Of a stretch of 64,000 bases of DNA, positions 25,649 through 33,192 are shown piece by piece (the stretch's first letter is position 1; every line of letters begins with the position of its first letter). The stretch is from positions 1-64,000 of the forward strand of contig NZ_FOGE01000014.1 of assembly GCF_900111125.1 (NCBI RefSeq), written 5' to 3'. The translations under genes were made by a program, and so were the position numbers. The DNA is from Sphingobium sp. YR768. GTDB taxonomy: Bacteria > Pseudomonadota > Alphaproteobacteria > Sphingomonadales > Sphingomonadaceae. The notes beneath the pieces were generated by a model. The model made no database searches and was not told where the DNA came from. It was given only the letters and a program-made list of their open reading frames with translations.

Positions 25649-25972
25649 TTATTGTTCGGGCGGCTTCGTCGTCGTCAATCTGATGATATTCCTGAAGGCC
25701 GCCACGATCCCAAGACCGAGGAACACCAGCAGGAGCCAGGGCGTCGTGTTGAACCACCGGTCAAGAACCCAGCCGATCAACGCGCCACCGACAAGACCAC
25801 CGATCAGTTCCGCCAGCACCCGGTTCCCCAGCCGCGACCCATCGTCCGCAGCCTGTTCCGTGGCGCCTTGCCTGACCTTTTCGACATGCTCGGCCTTCGC
25901 GATCCGCTCCTCTAGGGAAGCGATCCGCGAGTCCTCGCCCGCCTGGTCCTGTCCGGGTGTATCCGTGGCCAT
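25649..25972 (-). CDS. atpI: AtpI/AtpZ-type ATP synthase assembly protein
   Basis: A 107-residue protein: a charged coiled-coil N-terminal half (SRIASLEERIAKAEHVEKVRQ), then two membrane helices (RVLAELIGGLVGGALIGWVLDRWF; PWLLLVFLGLGIVAAFRNI). The GG..GGxxGWxLD pattern is typical of AtpI/AtpZ, which assist c-ring assembly and may carry Mg2+ or Ca2+. It is the first gene of the F0 operon, so its upstream region (25973-26160) must hold the operon promoter, shared with the divergent ArsR gene. Confidence 0.9.
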   Translation of the reverse strand: MATDTPGQDQAGEDSRIASLEERIAKAEHVEKVRQGATEQAADDGSRLGNRVLAELIGGLVGGALIGWVLDRWFNTTPWLLLVFLGLGIVAAFRNIIRLTTTKPPEQ

Positions 25973-26146
25973 GCATCTCCTCCATCAGGCCTTCAGGCCT
26001 GTGGTGGCTGGCATGGCGCTTGCGGCTGCACCCGTCAAGGCGAGGCCCCTCTAGGAAGGGTTGGTCGGAGTGTCAACCCCGACAAAAGCCGCGGAAATCG
26101 GCCTTTTGGCCAATAGGCGCCGGAGCCTTGCGTTTTACCATTTTCC

Positions 26147-26160
26147 TATTTAGCTAAATA
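26147..26160. promoter_or_regulatory. Perfect palindrome TATTTAGCTAAATA at the arsR-type start
   Basis: A 14-bp exact palindrome ends three bases before the ATG of the small ArsR-family regulator. TTGCGT lies 17 bases upstream of its centre, so it likely overlaps the -10 region. Placement and symmetry suggest an autoregulatory operator. There is no Shine-Dalgarno sequence between it and ATG, so the mRNA may be leaderless. Confidence 0.6.
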
Positions 26161-26163
26161 AGA

Positions 26164-26469
26164 ATGGACAAGATCTTCAAGGCGCTGGCGTCCGAACCGC
26201 GCCGCCGCATCCTGCACTATCTGGTAGCCGAGCCGATGACGGTGGGGGAGATTGCCGACAATTTCGAAATGGCGATGCCGTCCATTTCGCGCCATCTGGC
26301 GGTGCTGAAGGAAGCCGGCGTGGTGCGGGAGCAGAAGCGCGGCCAATATGTCATCTACGCGCTCGTGCCGGAGCAGCTGACCGGGCAACTCTATGATTTC
26401 CTGACCCCCTTTTGCGAACAGGCGCGGGAGATTGTGGAAGCAAGGCCGCGGCGGCGTGGGCGGGAGTGA
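26164..26469 (+). CDS. ArsR/SdpR-family winged-helix repressor
   Basis: A 101-residue protein: KIFKALASEPRRRILHYLV at the N-terminus, the recognition helix in MAMPSISRHLAVLKEAGVV and the wing REQKRGQYVIYAL. This matches the SdpR/YceK-like ArsR subgroup that regulate without metal; only one cysteine is present (FCEQ), so no metal site is expected. The C-terminus is Arg-rich (RPRRRGRE). SdpR-like repressors usually sit with a membrane protein they control; here the neighbour is divergent atpI, 190 bases away. The palindrome beside its start is probably its own operator. Confidence 0.88.
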   Translation: MDKIFKALASEPRRRILHYLVAEPMTVGEIADNFEMAMPSISRHLAVLKEAGVVREQKRGQYVIYALVPEQLTGQLYDFLTPFCEQAREIVEARPRRRGRE

Positions 26470-26561
26470 GGGGGGCTTGGGTAGTTATAAGACCGTCTGG
26501 TTATGGACGCAGGAGCAAAAAAACCTGCCTAGCAGGATTGCCCGAAAACCAACTCCAAGCG

Positions 26562-27062
26562 TCAAACCGACATGAGTGCGTCAAACACGACGCTACGCCA
26601 TTCATGTTTGATGAGTAGCCGCAACTCGGCAGAGCGCACCTCTCCCCCTTTGGTCGTCATAACCTGAATGCGGTAATGGTCCTGTCCGGACAGTGTATAG
26701 AGTGCTGGCATTTCGAGCCGACAGGGATATCCTGCTTCATGTCGGCTTCGGGCGCATGACAATCCTGACGCGATGACCTTTTCAGACGGCATGGATACAA
26801 GCGCTGTGGCATCAGGTCGTCCCTTTGGCGCATCGTCGCAATTGTTTACGAAGACGCGGACGTCCAAAGGATAAGCAACCCGAGTAGCCAACACCCCGTT
26901 GCGCCAGCCTCCATTGCTAGTCGTGGAAATTGTGCAGCCCGTTTGGTTTGCTGAGACGATACTTTCGACGGTTTCCAAGCGATAAGGCCAGAGCATTAGA
27001 CAAAGCAGTGCAAATCCCATCGCAGCACTGGCGACTACGTATCCCCGCTTCATCGGCATCAT
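26562..27062 (-). CDS. Unknown membrane-anchored protein with four-cysteine periplasmic domain
   Basis: A 166-residue protein from ATG 27062. One N-terminal membrane helix (YVVASAAMGFALLCLMLWPY) is followed by about 140 soluble residues, probably periplasmic, containing four cysteines outside the helix (TGCTIS, NNCDD, LSCAR, YPCRLE) that could form two disulphides. The domain is beta-strand rich (DVRVFVNNCDD, DHYRIQVMTTKGG). I do not recognise the family. The GC content by eye is clearly lower than that of its neighbours, which may indicate transfer or relaxed selection. No operon partner is present. Confidence 0.55.
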   Translation of the reverse strand: MMPMKRGYVVASAAMGFALLCLMLWPYRLETVESIVSANQTGCTISTTSNGGWRNGVLATRVAYPLDVRVFVNNCDDAPKGRPDATALVSMPSEKVIASGLSCARSRHEAGYPCRLEMPALYTLSGQDHYRIQVMTTKGGEVRSAELRLLIKHEWRSVVFDALMSV

Positions 27063-27199
27063 GGCCCCACGTTTATTACGACTGCGCCCAATGTGACAGT
27101 GCTGTGTGGAGCATAGCGTGGGCGTCAGGGTCCGCAATCGAGTATCGATTTACTGATGAAGAGTGACCTAGAATGGTCGCTTCGAGCCATTCCCTCGCT

Positions 27200-27285
27200 C
27201 GTCATGGCGGGCTTGACCCGGCATCCCGCTTTTCTCTTCAAACGCCGAAAAAGAAGCGGGACCCCGGATCAAGTCCGGGGTGACG
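27200..27285. repeat. Dispersed inverted repeat (CGTCATGGCGGGCTTGACCCGG / CCGGATCAAGTCCGGGGTGACG)
   Basis: Imperfect inverted arms at 27200-27234 and 27247-27285, GC-rich, with a short centre. This is the type of palindromic intergenic repeat common in sphingomonad and rhizobial genomes. Confidence 0.65.
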
Positions 27286-27345
27286 CGAACTGGTCGTTTT
27301 TCCCGCCATGCCAGCAAAAGCTGAAATGACACCACCATCAGAACA

Positions 27346-27378
27346 TAAAAAAGCGCGGTGACAGTGCCACCGCGCCTT
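27346..27378 (-). terminator. Terminator of the ydbH-ynbE-ydbL operon
   Basis: The stem GCGCGGTG / CACCGCGC with an ACAGTGC-type loop is followed on the minus strand by a run of seven T, 27 bases beyond the ydbL stop. Confidence 0.85.
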
Positions 27379-27404
27379 CATTTCCCTGCAATCACGCCCG
27401 GCGT

Positions 27405-27785
27405 TCAGCCCGCCGTCGCGCAATAGGATGGCAGCGAAATCGCCCCTGCCCCCTTGGTCTGCCATGCGCCCGCGCCGATGCGATAGGCCTGGCCCTGCTT
27501 CAGGCGGGTGAGCGTCTGGCAGGCGGTGGCGGCGGCCATGTCCTGCACGGTCACGCCGCGCTGGCCGGCCAACTGGGTATAGGCGGCGCGGCGCTTGATA
27601 TTGATCGATTCGACTTCGGAACGGACATCCGCGCCGACCGTGCCGGCGATGCCGAGATAGCCGTCGGCCTGTTCGCCCACGGTGCCCGCGCTCATCGCAG
27701 CGGCGACGGCGCCCGACTGTGCCATGACCGGCCCGGCGACAGCCAGGCCCAGCGCGGCGGCGACAAACCAAATCTTGCGTGTCAT
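27405..27785 (-). CDS. ydbL: YdbL-family periplasmic protein (DUF1318)
   Basis: A 126-residue protein with a signal peptide (MTRKIWFVAAALGLAVAGPVMA). The mature part has the DUF1318 pattern: VGEQADGYLGIAG, then VESINIKRRAAYTQLAGQRGVTVQDMAAATACQTL and QGQAYRIGAGAWQ. It is the third gene of an operon with ynbE and ydbH (ATGA overlap with ynbE at 27782-27785). In E. coli the three proteins work together in outer-membrane lipid homeostasis, with YdbL modulating the YdbH-YnbE bridge. The two cysteines (ATACQT, PSYCAT) may form a disulphide. Confidence 0.88.
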   Translation of the reverse strand: MTRKIWFVAAALGLAVAGPVMAQSGAVAAAMSAGTVGEQADGYLGIAGTVGADVRSEVESINIKRRAAYTQLAGQRGVTVQDMAAATACQTLTRLKQGQAYRIGAGAWQTKGAGAISLPSYCATAG

Positions 27786-27970
27786 TGCGGGAACAACTCC
27801 GGATTATTCTGAATGAGGTCCTGGGCGTCGCGTTGCAGCTTCACCACAACCTCCTGCTGCACCTTCACATTCAGGTTGATTTCGATCGGCTTGTCCGGGG
27901 CCTTCACCTGGATGCAGCCCCCCAGCGCAAGACCGGCGAAACCGGCCGTCATGATTGCTCGTATCTTCAT
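27782..27970 (-). CDS. ynbE: YnbE-like outer-membrane lipoprotein
   Basis: A 62-residue lipoprotein. The lipobox is LALGGC with cysteine 19; the following residue is isoleucine, which favours outer-membrane sorting. The mature part (VKAPDKPIEINLNVKVQQEVVVKLQ) is a single amphipathic strand segment, as in E. coli YnbE (about 61 residues), which is reported to stack by strand augmentation onto YdbH and span the periplasm. It overlaps both neighbours by ATGA, so the three products are probably made in step. Confidence 0.9.
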   Translation of the reverse strand: MKIRAIMTAGFAGLALGGCIQVKAPDKPIEINLNVKVQQEVVVKLQRDAQDLIQNNPELFPQ

Positions 27971-30900
27971 TTCGGCTCCCCGTTTATCGCCTTTTCGCTT
28001 TCCGCAGGCTGAACCGCAAGATTTTGTTGCGTACCCGTGCGCATTTCGCCCTGCACCTTGTCGCCGATGCTGTTCTGGATCAGTTGCGACGGGTCGATGA
28101 AGGACTGGGCCGTGCCCATCAGCCCCCGGAACGGCGCGGAAATGCGCACGTTGAAGATGAAGGGCAGGCCGATGAAGCTGCGCGAAATGCCGGTCGGCGC
28201 ATCGCCCAGCTTGCCCCGATTGACGCCGTTGAAGACGACATTCGTCACCATTTCGCCATCCAGCGCGCCGTCCATCAGGATGGTCAGGCATTTATATTGC
28301 AGATCCTTGAGCGCGTCGAAGGCCATCTTGCCCATCACGCCGACCTGCTCGTTGGAGACGGGGCCGATATAGGAGAGCACGCCCGACTGGCGCGTGGGAT
28401 CGCAGGGGATCACCGGCAGCACGCCTTCGGGCATGATCAGCGGCGGCATGCCCTGTTGCCGGGCGACCAGCACGCCGCCCGCGACTCGCCCGCCCTTCGC
28501 ATTGAAGATCAGCGGCATGATGCCGTCGAACGTGCCGGTGGCCGACACATTGTCCAGTTCCATCGCCTGAATGAAGGCGCCCGCGTCCAGACCGATGACG
28601 CGGAAGGTCAGATAGCGGTCGACATCGGCGGAAAAATCCATCGTCGTCGGCAGCAATTCCAGCTTTCCGCCGGAAAAGGGCCATCCGCCCCCTTCGATCC
28701 GCACCTTCTGCCCCGCTTCCAGCCGGTAGCGGACCGTGCCGTCATGCGCCTCCACACCCGGATTGACGGAGCGGATCGTCACTTGCTGACCGGGCGCGGT
28801 GACCATGTTGATCAGGTCGGTGAAGTGGATTTCGCCCGACAGCCCCTCCACCGGGCCGAAGGCGGCGGCGAGACTGGCATTGTCGGTGCGGAAGGCGCCG
28901 CTGCTGGTGAGGGTGGAGCCGGTCCAGTCGATTCGCCCCTGTCCCTGGACGGTGGCGTTCACATTGGCGACCACGCCCATCGCCAGCGGCGTGATCTGCT
29001 CCGGCTGGAGGCTGGCGTTGAACCGCAAATCCGGCACGATCAGGTCGGCATGCCCCTTCCCGCTGGCCAGATCATGCGCGATGTCCAGCTTCGCCACGGC
29101 CGCGTCACCCTGCGGCGCCGTCAGCGTCCCGGTGGCGGCAATGCGGCCATCCTTCAGCGTCAGGGCGAAATCGGGCACGGGCATGGGATGGAAGCGCGCA
29201 GTCGCCTGCGAATCGCGCACGGTCATCGCCGCCTTGAACGTCAGCGCGCCGCTGGCGAAGCGCCAGTCGCCCACGCCCTGCTCCACGATCAGCGGCACGG
29301 TGCCGATCTGCCCGCCCGCGCCATTGACCTTGCCGCCAAAGCCGTTGGCGATCATCGCCCCGTCCAGCGTCGCGGCGGACAGGCGCACCGGCGCTTCCTG
29401 CGGGCCGATCGCCAACGCGGCATTGGTCATGGCAAAGCCGGTCTTGCCCAGCCGCACCTGCGCCTGATCGGCCGTCAGTTTCATCGGGCTGTCGCCGCTG
29501 CGCCCGTTCAGCGCCAGATCGCGGATCGCCGCCCCGCCGCTGACACCGGACGGGCCGGTGGCGATCATCGCGCCGCCATCCACCGGGCACAGGGTCTGGC
29601 GCGTCTGGCCGAGCGCGAAATTGCCGTAACGCGCCTCCACCAGCGACAGGGGGACGCAGCCCGGATTGATCGCGATCGCGCCATTAGCGGCGATCCGCCC
29701 CTCGACCGGCAGGCTGAGGCCGCGCACATGGCCATCGGGCAAGGGTCCGTCCAGCCGCACCGCCGTCGTCGCGAACCGGGTGGCGCCGTTGCGATCGGCG
29801 GTGAAGCGCACCGTATCGAGCGCCAGCCGCGCGTCACCCGCCGCATAGGGATCGACGAATAATTGCCCGCCAAAGCCGCCGCCCGGCCGCCGCGCCAGCT
29901 TGAGCGCGGCGCGGGGCAGGCCACCGCCATCCGTCGTCACCGCGCCATCCAACGCCCAGTCGATCGCCGCCACTTTGCCCGGCCAGGTCAGGGTCAGCCG
30001 GCTGTCGGCGCCCAGACCGATCCGCGCGCCGCTCTTCGCCTCCAGCCCGCCATCGGTGACGACCAGACTGCCGCCGCCCGCCTTCTGCACCAGCGCGAAG
30101 CGGGTTTGCAGGCGGTTATGTGCGCCCGCCTTCTCCACCGCATCGGCCAGCTTGGCAGCCAGCGGCGCGACAGGCGTTCCGGCGGCCGATGCGCGCAGTC
30201 CGGCCAGCGGATCGCGCCCGGCCAGATGCAGATCCTGCCCGGCAATCTGCCCTTTCAGGCTGGAACCATCCTTGCCGACCGACCAGTCGCCGGTCAGCGC
30301 GGCGTCCCGCAGCAGCGCGCCCTGCCCCGTCAGCGCCCGCGCGCCCATCCGCACGCGCCCGGCTGTCCGCTGTGCCGTGCCATCAAAATCGATCCGCCCA
30401 TCAGGAGACGCCAGCACCAGACCGCTGCCTTTCAGCGCCTGACCCGACAGGTCGACATGGCCGGTCCAGCGTTCAAGCGCCTTGCCCAGCGTCAGGTCCA
30501 CGACCGCCTTGGGCCGGGCGATCGCCGCGCCGGCGCTGCGACAGGCCATCGCATCCGCGCTGATCGGTCCGCTCAGATGCGGTTGCCCCTGTTGCATGGC
30601 GATGGCGACCATTGCTCGCGCCATGGTGAGGCCGCATCCGGGCAGCGCGGCGCGCGGCATGGCGGCGGCAAGCCGCCCCTGAAAACCGGACTGGAGATTG
30701 CCGCTGCCGTCCAGTTGCATGCCCACGCGCCCGGCGTCGGTATCCAGCGTCATGCGCGCGTCGGCCAGCGACACCAATATATCGGGCAGGCTGAACGGCG
30801 CGGTCGAATCGGGATCGCGAAACTTGTCCAGTTCGCCCAGTCGCAGCACATTGTCGCGATAGGAACCGCGCAGCCGCACGCCGCTGGCGCGCACCGCCGC

Positions 30901-31200
30901 CACTTGCGGCGTCAATCCAGCAAAGGCGATATCCACCTCCACCCAGCGGGCGGTCATATCCGGCCGGACGGGATCGCCCAGCACGATATTTTCGATCCGC
31001 TGGGTCCGAAAGCCGACATCGACCAGATCATAATTGGCCTGAACGCCCCGCCGGTTGAGTTCGCGGCTGACGAAATTCTCGGCGATCGGCGCGCGCTGCG
31101 TCCACAGGCCGACCAGCACCAGCGCCAATGACCCCGTGCCCACGCCCAGCCAGCGCAACCATGCCCGGCGAACCGTGTCTTCGCCGTCCTGTTCTTCCAT
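27967..31200 (-). CDS. ydbH: YdbH-like AsmA-family intermembrane transport protein
   Basis: A 1077-residue protein (start ATG 31200; an in-frame ATG at 31233 is possible). One N-terminal membrane helix (WLGVGTGSLALVLVGLW) is followed by a long beta-strand-rich repetitive body, the pattern of AsmA/TamB/YhdP/YdbH bridge proteins whose hydrophobic groove carries phospholipids between membranes. Conserved YdbH C-terminal blocks are seen: FRVIGLDAGAFIQAMELDNVSATGTFDG, GVLSYIGP, and FIFNVRISAPFRGLMG. It is longer than E. coli YdbH (about 880). It lies first in a three-gene operon with ynbE and ydbL and is divergent from radC. Confidence 0.88.
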   Translation of the reverse strand: MEEQDGEDTVRRAWLRWLGVGTGSLALVLVGLWTQRAPIAENFVSRELNRRGVQANYDLVDVGFRTQRIENIVLGDPVRPDMTARWVEVDIAFAGLTPQVAAVRASGVRLRGSYRDNVLRLGELDKFRDPDSTAPFSLPDILVSLADARMTLDTDAGRVGMQLDGSGNLQSGFQGRLAAAMPRAALPGCGLTMARAMVAIAMQQGQPHLSGPISADAMACRSAGAAIARPKAVVDLTLGKALERWTGHVDLSGQALKGSGLVLASPDGRIDFDGTAQRTAGRVRMGARALTGQGALLRDAALTGDWSVGKDGSSLKGQIAGQDLHLAGRDPLAGLRASAAGTPVAPLAAKLADAVEKAGAHNRLQTRFALVQKAGGGSLVVTDGGLEAKSGARIGLGADSRLTLTWPGKVAAIDWALDGAVTTDGGGLPRAALKLARRPGGGFGGQLFVDPYAAGDARLALDTVRFTADRNGATRFATTAVRLDGPLPDGHVRGLSLPVEGRIAANGAIAINPGCVPLSLVEARYGNFALGQTRQTLCPVDGGAMIATGPSGVSGGAAIRDLALNGRSGDSPMKLTADQAQVRLGKTGFAMTNAALAIGPQEAPVRLSAATLDGAMIANGFGGKVNGAGGQIGTVPLIVEQGVGDWRFASGALTFKAAMTVRDSQATARFHPMPVPDFALTLKDGRIAATGTLTAPQGDAAVAKLDIAHDLASGKGHADLIVPDLRFNASLQPEQITPLAMGVVANVNATVQGQGRIDWTGSTLTSSGAFRTDNASLAAAFGPVEGLSGEIHFTDLINMVTAPGQQVTIRSVNPGVEAHDGTVRYRLEAGQKVRIEGGGWPFSGGKLELLPTTMDFSADVDRYLTFRVIGLDAGAFIQAMELDNVSATGTFDGIMPLIFNAKGGRVAGGVLVARQQGMPPLIMPEGVLPVIPCDPTRQSGVLSYIGPVSNEQVGVMGKMAFDALKDLQYKCLTILMDGALDGEMVTNVVFNGVNRGKLGDAPTGISRSFIGLPFIFNVRISAPFRGLMGTAQSFIDPSQLIQNSIGDKVQGEMRTGTQQNLAVQPAESEKAINGEPK

Positions 31201-31346
31201 GCCTATGGCCAACCCCGGCTTACTGCGACGCATCCGTCCGTAACGGGACCATAACGTCCTGCACGGCGGAAATATCCTTTTAAATATCCTTGCCCCGCGA
31301 TTCCGCAACGCATAGCCTTTCAAACACCGCAACGGGGGGCGTGGAT

Positions 31347-32042
31347 TTGGCCGAAGAGGATGCAAAAGCCACGCATGACGGCGCGGGCCATCGCGCCCGC
31401 TTACGCCAGAAACTGGCCGAGACTGGCGGCGTTGGGCTGCATGATCATGAACTGATCGAATATCTGCTGGCGCTGGCCATCCCCCGCCGCGACACCAAGC
31501 CGCTGGCCAAGGAATTGCTGCGCAGCTTCGGCGGGATCGGCGGGCTGATGAGCGCGGACTGGCAGGCGATCGCCCGCGTGCCCGGCATGGGCGACACCAG
31601 CGTCGCCGCGATCAAGATCGTGCAGGCGACCGCGCTGCGCCTGCTGCGCAACGAAGTCGCCGCGCGCCCGGTGCTGGCGAGTTGGCAGGCGCTGCTGGAC
31701 TATTTGCGGGCGGACATGGCCTATCTGGGGGTGGAGCGGGTGCGCGTGCTGCACCTCAACAGCCGCAACATGCTGATCCGCGACGATCATATGGGGGACG
31801 GATCGATCGATCAGGCCGCCATCTATGTGCGGGAAGTTATCAAACGCGCAATGGAGCTGGGATCGGCGGCTTTGATATTGGTCCACAATCATCCATCGGG
31901 CGACCCCTCCCCCAGCCGGCAGGATATCGACATCACCCGGCAGATCATCGACGCCGGCAAGCGTCTGGGCATCGCGGTCCACGATCATATCATCATCGCC
32001 GCGAGCGGGCACACGAGCCTGCGGGCGCAGGGTTTGCTATAG
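31347..32042 (+). CDS. radC: RadC-family JAB1/MPN-domain protein
   Basis: A 231-residue protein. The N-terminal helix-hairpin-helix part (GHRARLRQKLAETG, LIEYLLALAIPRRDTKPLAKELL, IARVPGMGDTSVAAI) is followed by the JAMM-type domain VHNHPSGDPSPSRQD. RadC was named a repair protein but its role is unproven. The start is uncertain: GTG at 31341 or TTG at 31347. The GGGGGG ribosome site at 31334-31339 is seven bases from the TTG and only one from the GTG, so I chose TTG. The gene is divergent from ydbH. Confidence 0.9.
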   Translation: MAEEDAKATHDGAGHRARLRQKLAETGGVGLHDHELIEYLLALAIPRRDTKPLAKELLRSFGGIGGLMSADWQAIARVPGMGDTSVAAIKIVQATALRLLRNEVAARPVLASWQALLDYLRADMAYLGVERVRVLHLNSRNMLIRDDHMGDGSIDQAAIYVREVIKRAMELGSAALILVHNHPSGDPSPSRQDIDITRQIIDAGKRLGIAVHDHIIIAASGHTSLRAQGLL

Positions 32043-32118
32043 AAAGTCCCGTTTCGGATCGACAGCGAGCAGGCATGATGGTTAAGGGCTGGAAACCATT
32101 ACCGGATACGGTAAACGG

Positions 32119-33192
32119 ATGCCGATGCAGCGCCTGCCTTTCTCTCTTCTCATCCTGTCCTCCGGTTCGCTGATGCTGGCCGGTTGCATTCCCCATCAGG
32201 CTGATCGCGCCGAACCCGCGCCGTCCTACACCCCGCCGCCCCGGATGGACGGGGACGCCTCGACCGTGAAGCTGGCCGAGCCCGAACCGGTCTGGACCGC
32301 GCAGCAGGTCGCCGCCAATGCCCGGCCGGTTACGGCGTCCACCTATGTCGTGCAGCCCGGCGATACCCTGCGCGGCGTGGGCAATCGCACCGGCGCAGGC
32401 TCCGAAGCGATCGCGCGGGCCAATGGCCTGATCGCGCCCTATATGCTGCGCGCGGGGCAAAGGCTGGCCATCCCCGGCGGCCGCTATCATCTGGTGGCGG
32501 AAGGCGAGACGGGCATCGCCATCGCATCGACCTATGGCGTGCCGTGGCGGCAGATTGTCGACGAGAACGGGCTGGAGGAACCCTATGTGCTGCGGCGGGG
32601 CCAGCGCCTGTTGCTGCCCGGCGCCAGCGCCACCCCGTCGCCGAGCGTGCCGCCGAGCATGGAACGGCGCGCCGCCGCCTTCCGCATCGATATTGACGAT
32701 GTGCTGACCGGCGGCCAGCCCGCCATTGCCGACAATACGCCCCGTCTGGCGGCATCGACCGGCACCAAACCATTGCCGACCAATGTGCCCATCGCCCAGC
32801 CCGCCCGTTTCGCCGGCAGCTTCGCCTGGCCGGTCAAGGGCATGATCCTGTCCCGCTTCGGCCCCGGCGAAAGCGGCGCGAAGAATAATGGCATCGACAT
32901 TGCCGCGCCGGTCGGCACGCCGATCCGCGCATCGGCCGACGGCGTCGTCGCCTATGCCGGAGACAAGGTGGCGGTGTTCGGCGGCCTGGTGCTGATCAAC
33001 CATGGCGGCAGTTGGGTCAGCGCCTATGGCCATGCCAGCCGGGTCGATGTCGTACGCGGGCAAAAGATCAGCAAGGGCCAGGTCATCGGCCTGACCGGCG
33101 ACACCGGCTATGCCAGCAAGCCCAAGCTGCATTTCGAACTGCGCAAGGATCGCGTGCCGGTGAACCCCATCGGGCAGCTTCCCCCGGCATGA
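32119..33192 (+). CDS. LysM/M23 lipoprotein, NlpD-like amidase activator
   Basis: A 357-residue lipoprotein with lipobox LMLAGC (cysteine 23). Two LysM peptidoglycan-binding domains (YVVQPGDTLRGVGNRTG...; YHLVAEGETGIAIASTYGV...) precede a C-terminal LytM/M23 domain (about residues 240-350). In the M23 domain the first zinc ligand of HxxxD is replaced (NNGIDIAAP), and the last HxH is reduced to KLH (PKLHFELRK). This is the degenerate pattern of NlpD and EnvC, which activate N-acetylmuramoyl-L-alanine amidases rather than cut peptidoglycan themselves. Its stop overlaps the potassium channel start by ATGA, an unusual neighbour. In many proteobacteria nlpD lies with surE/pcm/rpoS instead. Confidence 0.88.
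   Translation: MPMQRLPFSLLILSSGSLMLAGCIPHQADRAEPAPSYTPPPRMDGDASTVKLAEPEPVWTAQQVAANARPVTASTYVVQPGDTLRGVGNRTGAGSEAIARANGLIAPYMLRAGQRLAIPGGRYHLVAEGETGIAIASTYGVPWRQIVDENGLEEPYVLRRGQRLLLPGASATPSPSVPPSMERRAAAFRIDIDDVLTGGQPAIADNTPRLAASTGTKPLPTNVPIAQPARFAGSFAWPVKGMILSRFGPGESGAKNNGIDIAAPVGTPIRASADGVVAYAGDKVAVFGGLVLINHGGSWVSAYGHASRVDVVRGQKISKGQVIGLTGDTGYASKPKLHFELRKDRVPVNPIGQLPPA

Larger units (their letters stand above)
27063..27404. other. Intergenic region holding repeats and the ydbL terminator
   Basis: About 340 bases without a gene. Contents: an inverted repeat at 27200-27285, a second degenerate element at 27296-27330 (CGTTTTTCCCGCCATGCCAG...) that reappears near 63914, and a terminator at 27346-27378. 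Confidence 0.6.

Noticed and set aside
27955..29862. 635-codon plus-strand open frame opposite ydbH
   Set aside because: A shadow of the high-GC ydbH gene: Arg/His/Gln-rich composition, no domain, and the minus-strand product has clear family features.
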